Shown in pieces: positions 8,569-17,140 of a stretch of DNA of 64,000 nucleotides. How positions within the stretch are numbered: the stretch's first letter is position 1; each line of letters opens with the position of its first letter. The notes beneath the pieces were generated by a model. The model was not told where the DNA came from and made no database searches. It saw nothing but the letters and a program-made list of their open reading frames with translations. The translations under genes and the position numbers were made by a program. Origin of the DNA: Citrobacter tructae (GTDB taxonomy: Bacteria > Pseudomonadota > Gammaproteobacteria > Enterobacterales > Enterobacteriaceae); NCBI RefSeq assembly GCF_004684345.1, contig NZ_CP038469.1, forward strand, positions 620,001 to 684,000, written 5' to 3'.

Positions 8569-9612
8569 ATGAGCGAGCAAGCTATTCGTTTAACGCAATA
8601 CAGCCACGGAGCCGGTTGCGGTTGTAAAATTTCACCCAAAGTGCTGGAAACCATCCTGCACAGCGAGCAGGCGAAGTTCGTTGATCCTAATTTACTTGTG
8701 GGAAATGAAACCCGCGATGATGCGGCGGTGTACGATCTGGGTAATGGCACCAGTGTTATTAGCACCACCGATTTCTTTATGCCGATTGTCGATAATCCGT
8801 TTGATTTTGGCCGCATCGCCGCGACCAACGCCATCAGCGATATTTTCGCCATGGGCGGCAAACCGATTATGGCTATCGCAATTCTGGGCTGGCCTCTCGA
8901 TAAGCTGGCACCGGAAATCGCCCGCGAAGTGACCGAAGGCGGACGTTTCGCCTGTCGCCAGGCCGGCATTGCGCTGGCGGGCGGTCACTCGATTGATGCA
9001 CCGGAACCGATTTTTGGTCTGGCCGTGACGGGCGTGGTCCCGACCGAGCGTGTGAAGAAAAACAGCACCGCCGTCGCGGGATGCAAGCTGTTCCTCACCA
9101 AGCCGTTGGGTATTGGTGTGTTGACCACCGCAGAGAAAAAATCGCTGCTCAAACCTGAACATATTGGGCTAGCGACGGAAGTCATGTGCCGCATGAACGT
9201 TGCTGGTGCGGCATTTGCGGATATAGACGGCGTGAAAGCCATGACCGATGTCACCGGTTTCGGTCTGCTGGGGCACCTGAGCGAGATGTGCCAGGGGGCG
9301 GGGATCCAGGCGCAGGTGGTTTACCAGGATATTCCAAAACTGCCTGGTGTTGAAGAGTACATCTCGCAGGGCGCAGTACCGGGCGGCACGCAGCGCAACT
9401 ATGCCAGCTACGGGCATCTGATGGGCGAGATGCCGCAGGCGGTACGCGATTTGCTGTGCGATCCGCAAACCTCCGGCGGCCTGTTGCTGGCAGTGACCCC
9501 GGAATCTGAAGCCGAAGTCAAAGCGGTTGCCGCGCAGTTTGGTATCGATCTCACCGCCATTGGTGAGCTGGTGGAAGCCCGTGGTGGTCGCGCCATGGTT
9601 GAGATCCGTTAA
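8569..9612 (+). CDS. selD: SelD, selenophosphate synthetase
   Basis: Makes selenophosphate from selenide and ATP, the selenium donor for selenocysteine tRNA and for selenouridine in tRNA. It has 347 residues from ATG 8569. An ATG two codons earlier sits directly against the AGGAG and is unlikely to be used. The catalytic Cys17 and Lys20 are in GAGCGCK, so this is the Cys form with no in-frame UGA/Sec at the active site. ATP-binding glycine-rich segments include ALAGGHSIDAPEP. It ends 4 bases before topB, so the two are translationally close. Confidence 0.97.
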   Translation: MSEQAIRLTQYSHGAGCGCKISPKVLETILHSEQAKFVDPNLLVGNETRDDAAVYDLGNGTSVISTTDFFMPIVDNPFDFGRIAATNAISDIFAMGGKPIMAIAILGWPLDKLAPEIAREVTEGGRFACRQAGIALAGGHSIDAPEPIFGLAVTGVVPTERVKKNSTAVAGCKLFLTKPLGIGVLTTAEKKSLLKPEHIGLATEVMCRMNVAGAAFADIDGVKAMTDVTGFGLLGHLSEMCQGAGIQAQVVYQDIPKLPGVEEYISQGAVPGGTQRNYASYGHLMGEMPQAVRDLLCDPQTSGGLLLAVTPESEAEVKAVAAQFGIDLTAIGELVEARGGRAMVEIR

Positions 9613-9616
9613 TTCG

Positions 9617-11557
9617 ATGCGGTTGTTTATTGCCGAAAAACCGAGTCTGGCGCGCGCCATTGCCGATGTGCTCCCTAAGCCGCATCGTAAAGGTGATGGT
9701 TTTATAGAATGCGGAAATGGACAAGTGGTGACCTGGTGTATCGGTCACCTGCTTGAACAGGCGCAGCCAGACGCCTACGACAGTCGTTATGCTCGCTGGA
9801 GTCTGGTCGATCTGCCGATTGTTCCGGAAAAGTGGCAACTGCAGCCGCGCCCCTCTGTCACCAAACAGCTCAACGTTATAAAGCGCTTTCTGCATGAAGC
9901 CAGTGAAGTCATTCACGCGGGAGACCCCGATCGTGAAGGGCAGTTGCTGGTTGATGAAGTGCTGGACTACTTGCAACTGGCGCCGGAAAAGCGCCAGCAG
10001 GTCCAACGTTGCCTGATTAACGACCTTAACCCACAGGCGGTGGAGCGGGCGATTTCTCGTCTGCGCGCCAACAGTGAGTTTATTCCGCTGTGTGTCTCGG
10101 CGCTGGCGCGTGCGCGTGCTGACTGGCTGTACGGCATCAATATGACGCGTGCCTACACCATTCTTGGACGCAACGCGGGCTATCAGGGGGTACTTTCCGT
10201 CGGACGCGTGCAGACGCCGGTTCTCGGCCTGGTGGTGCGTCGTGATGAAGAAATTGAAAACTTCGTCGCCAAAGATTTCTTTGAAGTGAAAGCGCATATC
10301 GTCACGCCTGCCGACGAGCGTTTTACTGCTATCTGGCAGCCCAGCGAGGCGTGTGAGCCGTATCAGGATGAAGAAGGGCGCTTGCTGAACCGTACGTTGG
10401 CAGAGCACGTGGTGAACCGCATCAACGGTCAGCCGGCGATAGTCACCAGCTATAACGATAAACGGGAATCAGAATCCGCGCCGCTGCCGTTTTCACTGTC
10501 GGCATTGCAGATTGAAGCCGCTAAACGCTTCGGGCTGAGCGCGCAAAACGTACTCGATATCTGCCAGAAGCTGTATGAAACCCATAAACTAATTACCTAC
10601 CCGCGTTCAGATAGCCGCTATCTGCCGGAGGAACACTTTGCCGGACGCCATGCGGTGATGAACGCGATCGCGGTCCATGCACCTGATTTATTACCGCAGC
10701 CGGCGGTCAATCCCGATACGCGTAACCGCTGCTGGGACGATAAAAAAGTCGATGCGCACCACGCGATTATTCCCACCGCGCGCAGTTCATCCATCAACCT
10801 GAATGACAATGAAGCGAAGGTGTATAACCTGATTGCGCGCCAGTATCTGATGCAGTTCTGCCCGGATGCGGTATTCCGTAAGTGCGTCATTGAGCTGGAT
10901 ATTGCCAAAGGCAAGTTTGTCGCCAAAGCTCGTTTCCTTGCGGAAGCCGGGTGGCGCACGCTGCTTGGCAACAAAGAGCGCGATGAAGAGAACGACGGTA
11001 CGCCACTGCCGGTCGTGGCGAAGGATGACGAACTACTGTGCGAAAAGGGCGAAGTGGTGGAACGTCAGACCCAGCCGCCGCGCCATTTTACCGATGCAAC
11101 GCTGTTGTCGGCGATGACAGGGATTGCGCGGTTTGTGCAGGATAAAGATTTGAAAAAGATCCTGCGCGCCACCGATGGACTGGGAACGGAAGCCACGCGC
11201 GCGGGGATTATCGAGCTGCTGTTTAAGCGTGGATTCCTGGTGAAAAAAGGCCGCTATATCCACTCGACTGATCCCGGAAAAGCGCTGTTTCACTCGCTGC
11301 CAGAAATGGCGACGCGCCCGGATATGACCGCGCACTGGGAATCGATCCTGACGCAAATTAGTGAAAAACAGTGTCGCTATCAGGACTTTATGCAGCCGCT
11401 GGTGGACACACTGTATCAGCTTATCGATCAGGCCAAACGCACGCCGGTGCGCCGATTCAGGGGCATTACGGCACCCGCTGGCGCTGAGAAGAAAAAGAGC
11501 GCACCGCGTAAACGCACGGCAAAAAAAAGCCCACCATCTGATGAGGTGAGCCTGTAA
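9617..11557 (+). CDS. topB: TopB, DNA topoisomerase III
   Basis: Type IA topoisomerase that passes single strands to decatenate replication and recombination intermediates. The Toprim domain starts at residue 1 (RLFIAEKPSLARAI) with the acidic metal site DPDREG (103-108). The active-site tyrosine is Tyr328 in LITYPRSDSRY. The basic tail (KKKSAPRKRTAKK) fits DNA binding. Its 646 residues are slightly shorter than the ~653 in E. coli, the difference being at the C-terminus. The frame is open 30 codons upstream into selD, but the motif begins at ATG 9617, 4 bases after the selD stop. Confidence 0.97.
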   Translation: MRLFIAEKPSLARAIADVLPKPHRKGDGFIECGNGQVVTWCIGHLLEQAQPDAYDSRYARWSLVDLPIVPEKWQLQPRPSVTKQLNVIKRFLHEASEVIHAGDPDREGQLLVDEVLDYLQLAPEKRQQVQRCLINDLNPQAVERAISRLRANSEFIPLCVSALARARADWLYGINMTRAYTILGRNAGYQGVLSVGRVQTPVLGLVVRRDEEIENFVAKDFFEVKAHIVTPADERFTAIWQPSEACEPYQDEEGRLLNRTLAEHVVNRINGQPAIVTSYNDKRESESAPLPFSLSALQIEAAKRFGLSAQNVLDICQKLYETHKLITYPRSDSRYLPEEHFAGRHAVMNAIAVHAPDLLPQPAVNPDTRNRCWDDKKVDAHHAIIPTARSSSINLNDNEAKVYNLIARQYLMQFCPDAVFRKCVIELDIAKGKFVAKARFLAEAGWRTLLGNKERDEENDGTPLPVVAKDDELLCEKGEVVERQTQPPRHFTDATLLSAMTGIARFVQDKDLKKILRATDGLGTEATRAGIIELLFKRGFLVKKGRYIHSTDPGKALFHSLPEMATRPDMTAHWESILTQISEKQCRYQDFMQPLVDTLYQLIDQAKRTPVRRFRGITAPAGAEKKKSAPRKRTAKKSPPSDEVSL

Positions 11558-11564
11558 TACGTTT

Positions 11565-11597
11565 GTAGGCCGGATAAGGCACGTGTGCTCCGGCCCA
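11565..11597. repeat. REP element between topB and gdhA
   Basis: The stretch gtaggccggataaggc...gctccggccca is a canonical enterobacterial REP palindrome in the convergent topB/gdhA gap. It may protect the mRNA 3' ends of both genes. Confidence 0.7.
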
Positions 11598-11608
11598 CAG
11601 AGACAAAA

Positions 11609-12952
11609 TTAAATCACACCCTGGCCCAGCATCGCGTCGGCAACCTTCACGAAGCCCGCGATGTTGGCGCCACGTACATAGTTGGTCTGCTTGCTCTCGC
11701 CACCGTACTCGACGCAGGCATGATGAATATCCAGCATGATGTGGTGCAGACGTGCATCCACTTTCTCTGCTTTCCAGCCCAGACGCGCAGCGTTCTGCGC
11801 CATTTCCAGACCGGATGTGGCTACGCCACCGGCGTTGGCGGCTTTACCCGGCGCAAACAGTACGCCTGCTTCGAGGAACAGGTCGGTGGCTTCGATGGTG
11901 GTCGGCATGTTCGCACCTTCAGCCACGGCCTTGACGCCGTTGGCGATAAGCATTTGCGCGGCTTCCACATCCAGTTCGTTCTGCGTGGCGCACGGCAGGG
12001 CGATGTCGACCGGCACTGACCACGGCTGTTTGCCTTCCAGATAGGTCAGGCCAAACTCACGGGCATAATCCGCCACACGGCCATCACGGCTGTCTTTGAT
12101 CGCGCACAGGCGCGCCAGTTTTTCTTTGGTAAATCCACTTTCGTCAACCACGGTACCGCTGGAATCAGAGGCGGTCACCACACGCGCGCCAAACTCCATC
12201 GCTTTCTCAATGGCGAATTGTGCCACGTTACCGGAACCGGAAACGGCAACACGCATGCCTTCAAAGCCCAGACCATGGCGTTTGAGCATCGCTTCGGTGA
12301 AGTACACCAGACCGTAGCCGGTCGCTTCCGGGCGGATCAAACTGCCGCCAAACGACAGACCTTTTCCTGTAAAGACGCAGGCGCTGTTGTTGGACAGTTT
12401 TTTCATCATCCCGGCCATAAAGCCGACTTCACGACCGCCCACGCCGATATCGCCCGCCGGGACGTCAGTGTCTGGCCCTAAGTGGCGGAACAGTTCTGTC
12501 ATCAGTGACTGGCAAAAACGCATCACTTCGCCTTCGCTTTTACCTTTCGGATCGAAATCGCTACCGCCTTTACCCCCGCCCATCGGCAGCGTGGTGAGGG
12601 CGTTTTTGAAGGTCTGCTCAAAGCCAAGGAATTTCAGGATTGACAGGTTTACCGACGGATGGAAGCGCATGCCGCCTTTGTACGGGCCAATCGCAGAGCT
12701 AAATTGTACGCGCCACGCACGGTTAACCTGCACCTGATTACGGTCGTCCAGCCAGACCACGCGGAACTGGATTACGCGCTCAGGTTCAACCAGGCGTTCC
12801 AGCAGCGACATTTGACGATAACGCGGGTTTTGTTCGAGGAATGGCCACAGTGTTGTCATTACCTCACGAACGGCTTGCGCGAACTCGGTTTGATTCGGGT
12901 CGCGCTTTTGCACATGGTTGAGAAATGACTCCAGAGTACATGTCTGATCCAT
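11609..12952 (-). CDS. gdhA: GdhA, NADP-specific glutamate dehydrogenase
   Basis: Aminates 2-oxoglutarate to glutamate with NADPH, the low-energy route of ammonia assimilation. It has 447 residues, identical to the E. coli length. The substrate-binding core GGGKGGSDFDPKG contains the catalytic Lys128, and the Rossmann dinucleotide motif reads VSGSGNVAQFA near residue 236. It stands alone and converges with topB. In E. coli it is repressed by Nac under nitrogen limitation; I did not identify a Nac site in the 238 bases upstream. Confidence 0.98.
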   Translation of the reverse strand: MDQTCTLESFLNHVQKRDPNQTEFAQAVREVMTTLWPFLEQNPRYRQMSLLERLVEPERVIQFRVVWLDDRNQVQVNRAWRVQFSSAIGPYKGGMRFHPSVNLSILKFLGFEQTFKNALTTLPMGGGKGGSDFDPKGKSEGEVMRFCQSLMTELFRHLGPDTDVPAGDIGVGGREVGFMAGMMKKLSNNSACVFTGKGLSFGGSLIRPEATGYGLVYFTEAMLKRHGLGFEGMRVAVSGSGNVAQFAIEKAMEFGARVVTASDSSGTVVDESGFTKEKLARLCAIKDSRDGRVADYAREFGLTYLEGKQPWSVPVDIALPCATQNELDVEAAQMLIANGVKAVAEGANMPTTIEATDLFLEAGVLFAPGKAANAGGVATSGLEMAQNAARLGWKAEKVDARLHHIMLDIHHACVEYGGESKQTNYVRGANIAGFVKVADAMLGQGVI

Positions 12953-13190
12953 AGATATAAAAACCTCTTATGTGTTGATATGGTTATATTTTTGATGTTT
13001 ATGTTAAGTGTTGTGCAGTTTTTGACTATAACATCAGCACTGTGACGGGACGCAAGAAAAAAATTAACCCCGCTAAGGAAATTAATAGTGCGGCGTGGGT
13101 CATAACCAAAAACGATGAAGGAAGGGACTAAAGTTTCTGTCGGTTTATACCGTTATACTGTGCATAGATGTCAGTTTAAAAGGAAAGAAT

Positions 13191-13466
13191 ATGCGCCGTT
13201 TTATGATGGCAGGTGCGCTGGTTTTGCTATCCAGTACGGCACTGGCAAATCAGCTTTATCGCCCGGATGTGCAGGTTAACGTGCCGCCGGAAGTGTTCAG
13301 TTCCAGCGGTCAGCGTGCACAGCCGTGTAGTCAGTGCTGTGTTTATCAGGATCAAAACTATTCGGAAGGTGCGGTGATCAAGGCAGATGGCGTGCTGTTG
13401 CAATGCCAGCGCGATGATAAAACGATTAGCACTAATCCGCTGGTCTGGCGTCGCGTAAAAGAATAA
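13191..13466 (+). CDS. ynjH: YnjH, DUF1496 secreted protein
   Basis: A 91-residue protein with a clear Sec signal peptide (MRRFMMAGALVLLSSTALA, cleavage after ALA near residue 19). The mature part is small and cysteine-rich (PCSQCCVYQDQNY, LLQCQRDD), suggesting disulfides in the periplasm. It is orthologous to E. coli YnjH, of unknown function. Its 3' end overlaps the 3' end of convergent nudG by 35 bases. Confidence 0.92.
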   Translation: MRRFMMAGALVLLSSTALANQLYRPDVQVNVPPEVFSSSGQRAQPCSQCCVYQDQNYSEGAVIKADGVLLQCQRDDKTISTNPLVWRRVKE

Positions 13467-13839
13467 ACGCCTGCAAGAGCGGGATGTCGGCAGGTGCCAG
13501 CGGATACTCCAGCGCCTCTTCAGGTGAGCACCACACCAATTGCTGATGCTCATGCGCGTTCAATTCGCCCTGATAAGTTGGCACGTGCCAGGCATGCAGG
13601 TGAATCATCCGGCCTGACACTTCGCGTTGATGGCTGGCAACGTATTGCCCAACGACCGCCTCAATACCGATTTCCTCACGCAGTTCACGCATCAGTGCCT
13701 GCGGCTGGCTTTCGTCAGGCTCAACCTTGCCGCCGGCAAGCTCCCACATACCCGGCTGATCCGTATGCGCCGGGCGCTGAGCAAGTAAAATTTTGCCATC
13801 ACGTTCAAGGATAGCGGCGACCACGTCGAGAGTTTTCAT
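13432..13839 (-). CDS. nudG: NudG, CTP/5-methyl-dCTP pyrophosphatase (Nudix)
   Basis: Nudix hydrolase that cleaves (d)CTP and oxidised or methylated pyrimidine and purine nucleotides to monophosphates, cleaning the nucleotide pool. The Nudix box is complete: GGKVEPDESQ then RELREEIGIE, residues 36-60 (G37...R51-E52-x2-E55-E56-x-G58). Several starts are possible (TTG 13851, ATG 13848, 13842 and 13839). The ATG at 13839 gives 135 residues, the E. coli length, and none has a strong ribosome-binding site. It converges with ynjH, with 35 bases of 3' overlap. Confidence 0.93.
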   Translation of the reverse strand: MKTLDVVAAILERDGKILLAQRPAHTDQPGMWELAGGKVEPDESQPQALMRELREEIGIEAVVGQYVASHQREVSGRMIHLHAWHVPTYQGELNAHEHQQLVWCSPEEALEYPLAPADIPLLQAFILLRDARPAD

Positions 13840-13918
13840 CATATTCATCAAGATCTAAAACCAGAAAGTGACATACTATATTTATCTTTGTTTTATCTAA
13901 AGTATTCAGGAGCAACCG

Positions 13919-14488
13919 TTGAACGATCCTCAGTCGTGGGTAAAACCGTTGACGCGTATCCCTTCCAGTTTGACACCGCTTGTCGCGACGCAGAAAAAAC
14001 ACTATGGCGATGTACTGCACCCCACGTTCTGGTGGGGACGAGTGCCGTTTCTGTTCTGGCTGGTGGCGCTGTTTGTCGGGTTTATGGAACGTAAGCGGGC
14101 GCGCTTAACGCCGGTGATGCGGGCTCTGTTGATGACGCGCGTTTCGCAGATGTGCCATTGCGCTTTTTGTGTGGATGCTAACAGTTTGCGTCTTGCCGAA
14201 CGTTGCGGGGCACTGGATAAAGTGCTGCAGGTAGCTAACTGGCAAGAGTCTACGCTGTTTAGCGAAGAAGAGCGCGTAGCGCTGGCCTATGCAGATGCGG
14301 TAACTGCTACACCACCGCAGGTTGATGATGTGCTGAAGGCGCAAATGAAGCAGCATTTTACCGATGACGTGATTACCGAAATGACCGCGCTGATTGCTTT
14401 TCAAAATCTCTCGGCGCGCTTTAACGCCGCGCTGGATATTCCTTCTCAGGGACTGTGTGACACTTTCAAAGGACGCCCGCATGCTTGA
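13919..14488 (+). CDS. ynjA: YnjA, AhpD/carboxymuconolactone decarboxylase-like protein
   Basis: A 189-residue protein similar to E. coli YnjA. The central helical region carries MCHCAFCVDANS with a CxxC pair (Cys81, Cys84), the redox motif of the AhpD-like fold. The usual histidine three positions later is replaced. A hydrophobic stretch (VPFLFWLVALFVGF, about 42-55) may be a membrane anchor. It appears to start with TTG at 13919, six bases after AGGAG, and no ATG fits. It overlaps ynjF by 8 bases, so translation is probably coupled. Peroxidase activity is inferred, not shown. Confidence 0.88.
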   Translation: MNDPQSWVKPLTRIPSSLTPLVATQKKHYGDVLHPTFWWGRVPFLFWLVALFVGFMERKRARLTPVMRALLMTRVSQMCHCAFCVDANSLRLAERCGALDKVLQVANWQESTLFSEEERVALAYADAVTATPPQVDDVLKAQMKQHFTDDVITEMTALIAFQNLSARFNAALDIPSQGLCDTFKGRPHA

Positions 14489-15104
14489 CAGGCATCTTCA
14501 TCCGCGATTAAAACCGCTGTTACATCAATGCGCGCGCGTTATCGATAAATCCGGTATTTCGCCGGATGGTCTGACGCTAATCGGCTTTGCCATTGGCGTG
14601 TTGGCCTTGCCATTTCTGGCACTCGGCTGGTATCCGGCGGCGCTGGTGGCCATTGTGCTCAATCGGTTTTTTGACGGGCTGGACGGTGCGCTGGCGCGGC
14701 GCAGAGGGCTTACCGATGCCGGGGGATTTCTCGATATTTCACTCGATTTTCTGTTTTACGCGCTGGTGCCGTTTGGCTTTATTCTGGCGGCACCCGAGCA
14801 GAATGCACTGGCGGGCAGTTGGCTATTGTTTGCGTTTATCGGCACTGGCAGCAGTTTCCTGGCCTTTGCCGCGCTGGCGGCGAAACACCAGATTGATAAC
14901 CCCGGCTACGCGCATAAATCGTTTTATTATCTGGGCGGGTTGACCGAAGGAACCGAGACGATATTGCTGTTTGTGCTGGCCTGCATGTTTCCTGATTACT
15001 TTGCCGTGATGGCGTGGATATTTGGCGCGCTGTGCTGGATGACGACGTTTACGCGGATCTGGAGTGGGTATCTGACGCTGAAAGCGGTCCAGCGTCAGGA
15101 ATAA
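14481..15104 (+). CDS. ynjF: YnjF, CDP-alcohol phosphatidyltransferase-family membrane protein
   Basis: A 207-residue integral membrane protein with the full CDP-alcohol phosphotransferase motif D-x2-DG-x2-AR-x8-G-x3-D-x3-D: Asp65, Asp68-Gly69, Ala72-Arg73, Gly81, Asp85, Asp89. Such enzymes transfer a phospho-alcohol from CDP to an acceptor in lipid synthesis. The acceptor of YnjF is unknown. Several hydrophobic segments follow (ALVAIVL, LFYALVPFGFILA, LLFVLACMF). The start is ATG 14481, inside the end of ynjA. It converges with ynjE. Confidence 0.92.
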   Translation: MLDRHLHPRLKPLLHQCARVIDKSGISPDGLTLIGFAIGVLALPFLALGWYPAALVAIVLNRFFDGLDGALARRRGLTDAGGFLDISLDFLFYALVPFGFILAAPEQNALAGSWLLFAFIGTGSSFLAFAALAAKHQIDNPGYAHKSFYYLGGLTEGTETILLFVLACMFPDYFAVMAWIFGALCWMTTFTRIWSGYLTLKAVQRQE

Positions 15105-15111
15105 TCAGAGA

Positions 15112-16419
15112 TTACTTGCTGCTGTCCGGGCCGCGCTCACCGCTGGCAACCGGGTTCTTCGAATTGCTGCTCCATTCGTACCAGCCGCCGTCATATACTG
15201 ACACGTTTTTCCAGCCCATCGCGCGGGCATACATAAACGTCTCTGAGGCGCGCCAGCCGGTGCCGCAGTAGAAGGAAACCTGCTGCTCCGGCAGGATATT
15301 CCATTGCTTCCACATGGCGGTGATATCGTCCGCGCTGCGCATGGTGCCGTCCGGATTATGGAAATCTTCCATATGCGTGGAGTCGCTGCCTGCGTGACCC
15401 CAACGTGCGCCTGCGATCTCACCTTTTGGCTTAATGTAGCTATATCCGCTGGTGGTGCCGACAAATTCCGGCCATGAGCGAATGCTCACCAAAGACGCAT
15501 CCTGGCGATGCAGCAGGCCGCGCGCCTGTTCCATATCCAGCATCAGTTGCGGCTGGGCTGGGATCTTCACGCCAAAATCTGGCTCGGGTTTTACTGTAGG
15601 CGCCGTGCCGCGTTCGACCGGTAACCCTGCGTCGGACCACGTCTGCCAGCCCCCGTCGAGTAGGCGAACATCTTTCACGCCCGCATACAGCATGATCTGT
15701 GCGACACGCGCCGCCGCATACACATCACGGCCATACAAAACCACCGTGGTGTCGTGGCGGATGCCGTGTTTTGCCAGCATCGATTTGAGCTGCGCGTCGG
15801 AGACTTTGTTCCACAGTGGTTCGCTTTCGACTTCGTTGGTATCAATGTATCCGGCACCCGGAATATGGCTGAGCAGATAGAGTTTCGGTGCCCCCCAGCC
15901 AGCTTCAACTACCTTCCAGTCACCCGCCGGTTTAGCGGTCACGTCTTTTCCCTGCTGAAGGTCGTGCAGCCACTGCGGATAGACCAACTGTTCGAAGTGC
16001 GGCAGGCGCTGCAGGCGCGCGTGATCCTGTAGCGCGTCGCTGAGCGTAGAGAGTTGGCTAAAACCGACTTTCTGCAGACGGGCTTTGACAGCCTGCATGT
16101 CGCTTTCACGGCCATACAGCGCCACAGGTGTATTGGTTTTTAACTGATGCTGTTTAACCCAGGCGGAGAGTTGCTCATCGTTCATGTTGTCGAGCCAGGA
16201 GGCAGACAAGTTGAGAGCAGCAGGTTCATGTCCGGAAGGGCCATTGAGCGATTGCGGCCAGCCGTTATAAAACGCGCTCTGGCGGGTATCGATAGCCTTG
16301 CCGTGTTGCTGCTGTAACTGGTTGAGGGTGAGCGTCTGTGCTGTTTCAGTAGCCCAGGAAGAAGCGCAAGCGAGCCCTAAAGCCAGTGCCAGCGCGGTCA
16401 TTTGAGAAACACGTTTCAT
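15112..16419 (-). CDS. ynjE: YnjE, periplasmic thiosulfate sulfurtransferase (multi-rhodanese)
   Basis: A 435-residue rhodanese-family sulfurtransferase. In E. coli it has three rhodanese domains and has been linked to sulfur delivery for molybdopterin synthesis. An N-terminal signal peptide is visible (LALALGLACASSWA, cut near residue 23), so export is expected. The only complete active-site loop is in the C-terminal domain (FYCGTGWRASE, Cys near residue 385); the earlier domains carry VVLYGRD and VALYGRE in its place. It lies 88 bases downstream of ynjD, and may be the last gene of the ynjBCDE unit. Confidence 0.94.
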   Translation of the reverse strand: MKRVSQMTALALALGLACASSWATETAQTLTLNQLQQQHGKAIDTRQSAFYNGWPQSLNGPSGHEPAALNLSASWLDNMNDEQLSAWVKQHQLKTNTPVALYGRESDMQAVKARLQKVGFSQLSTLSDALQDHARLQRLPHFEQLVYPQWLHDLQQGKDVTAKPAGDWKVVEAGWGAPKLYLLSHIPGAGYIDTNEVESEPLWNKVSDAQLKSMLAKHGIRHDTTVVLYGRDVYAAARVAQIMLYAGVKDVRLLDGGWQTWSDAGLPVERGTAPTVKPEPDFGVKIPAQPQLMLDMEQARGLLHRQDASLVSIRSWPEFVGTTSGYSYIKPKGEIAGARWGHAGSDSTHMEDFHNPDGTMRSADDITAMWKQWNILPEQQVSFYCGTGWRASETFMYARAMGWKNVSVYDGGWYEWSSNSKNPVASGERGPDSSK

Positions 16420-16507
16420 CGAATAGCCCGACGTTGAAAAAAAGAAGACGACATTCTGTGCCGCCAGCCTGGTAAAATCCTTGCGTTAACGCAGCATATC
16501 GCCACAT

Positions 16508-17140
16508 TCACGTCCAGTTCGCCATCTGCAAAACGCGGCCTGCGGACGGAACGTCCTGCGCGTCATGGGTAACTTGTACCACGGGGATACCCAGCTTGCG
16601 CACCTCGGCAAATACCCACTGGCGAAAGGTATCGCGCAGTGAGGTATCCAGTCGGCTGAAGGGTTCATCCAGCAGCAGCGCCTGCGGTTGTGCCAGCAGT
16701 GCGCGCAGCAGGGCGATACGCGATCGTTGCCCACCGGAGAGCGAAGCCGGATCGCGAGGGTAAAACCCGACCAGCCCGGCACGTTCAAGGGCGCGCTCGA
16801 CTTCATCGCGTCTGGCGGAGCCTTTCAGATTCGCCGGGAGCGCCAGCAGCAAATTCTGCCCAACGCTGAAATGGTCGAACAGCAGGGAGTCCTGGAACAA
16901 AATGCCAATTTGCCGCTGCGCCGTTGGCAACGTGTCGATGCGCCGACTGTTAAGCCACAGTTCACCAGATGCCTTAAACTGGGGAGAAAGCGCGCCAACC
17001 ATCCACGAGAACAGCGAGGACTTGCCGCTGCCCGAGGGACCCATAATAGTGACAATGTCACCTTTGTTAACCTCGAAGTTGACCTCTTTGAGCAGGACGT
17101 CAGGTCCCTGGCGCAGTGAAACATTTTGCACGATGAGCAT
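16508..17140 (-). CDS. ynjD: YnjD, ABC transporter ATP-binding protein
   Basis: A 210-residue ATPase of a predicted importer with YnjB (binding protein) and YnjC (permease). Walker A is GPSGSGKS at residues 34-41. The signature is LSGGQRSRIALLRALL, and Walker B is ALLLDEPFSRLD followed by the switch histidine in QVTHDAQD. The start is ATG 17140 (MLIVQNVSL), which overlaps the ynjC stop in TAATG. The frame is open upstream into ynjC but the family begins here. The substrate is unknown; thiamine-like or sulfur-related cargo has been guessed from family neighbours only. Confidence 0.93.
   Translation of the reverse strand: MLIVQNVSLRQGPDVLLKEVNFEVNKGDIVTIMGPSGSGKSSLFSWMVGALSPQFKASGELWLNSRRIDTLPTAQRQIGILFQDSLLFDHFSVGQNLLLALPANLKGSARRDEVERALERAGLVGFYPRDPASLSGGQRSRIALLRALLAQPQALLLDEPFSRLDTSLRDTFRQWVFAEVRKLGIPVVQVTHDAQDVPSAGRVLQMANWT

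Noticed and set aside
9551..10408. 285-codon frame antisense to topB
   Set aside because: Covers the Toprim region of topB on the other strand; composition and lack of any recognisable motif mark it as a shadow.
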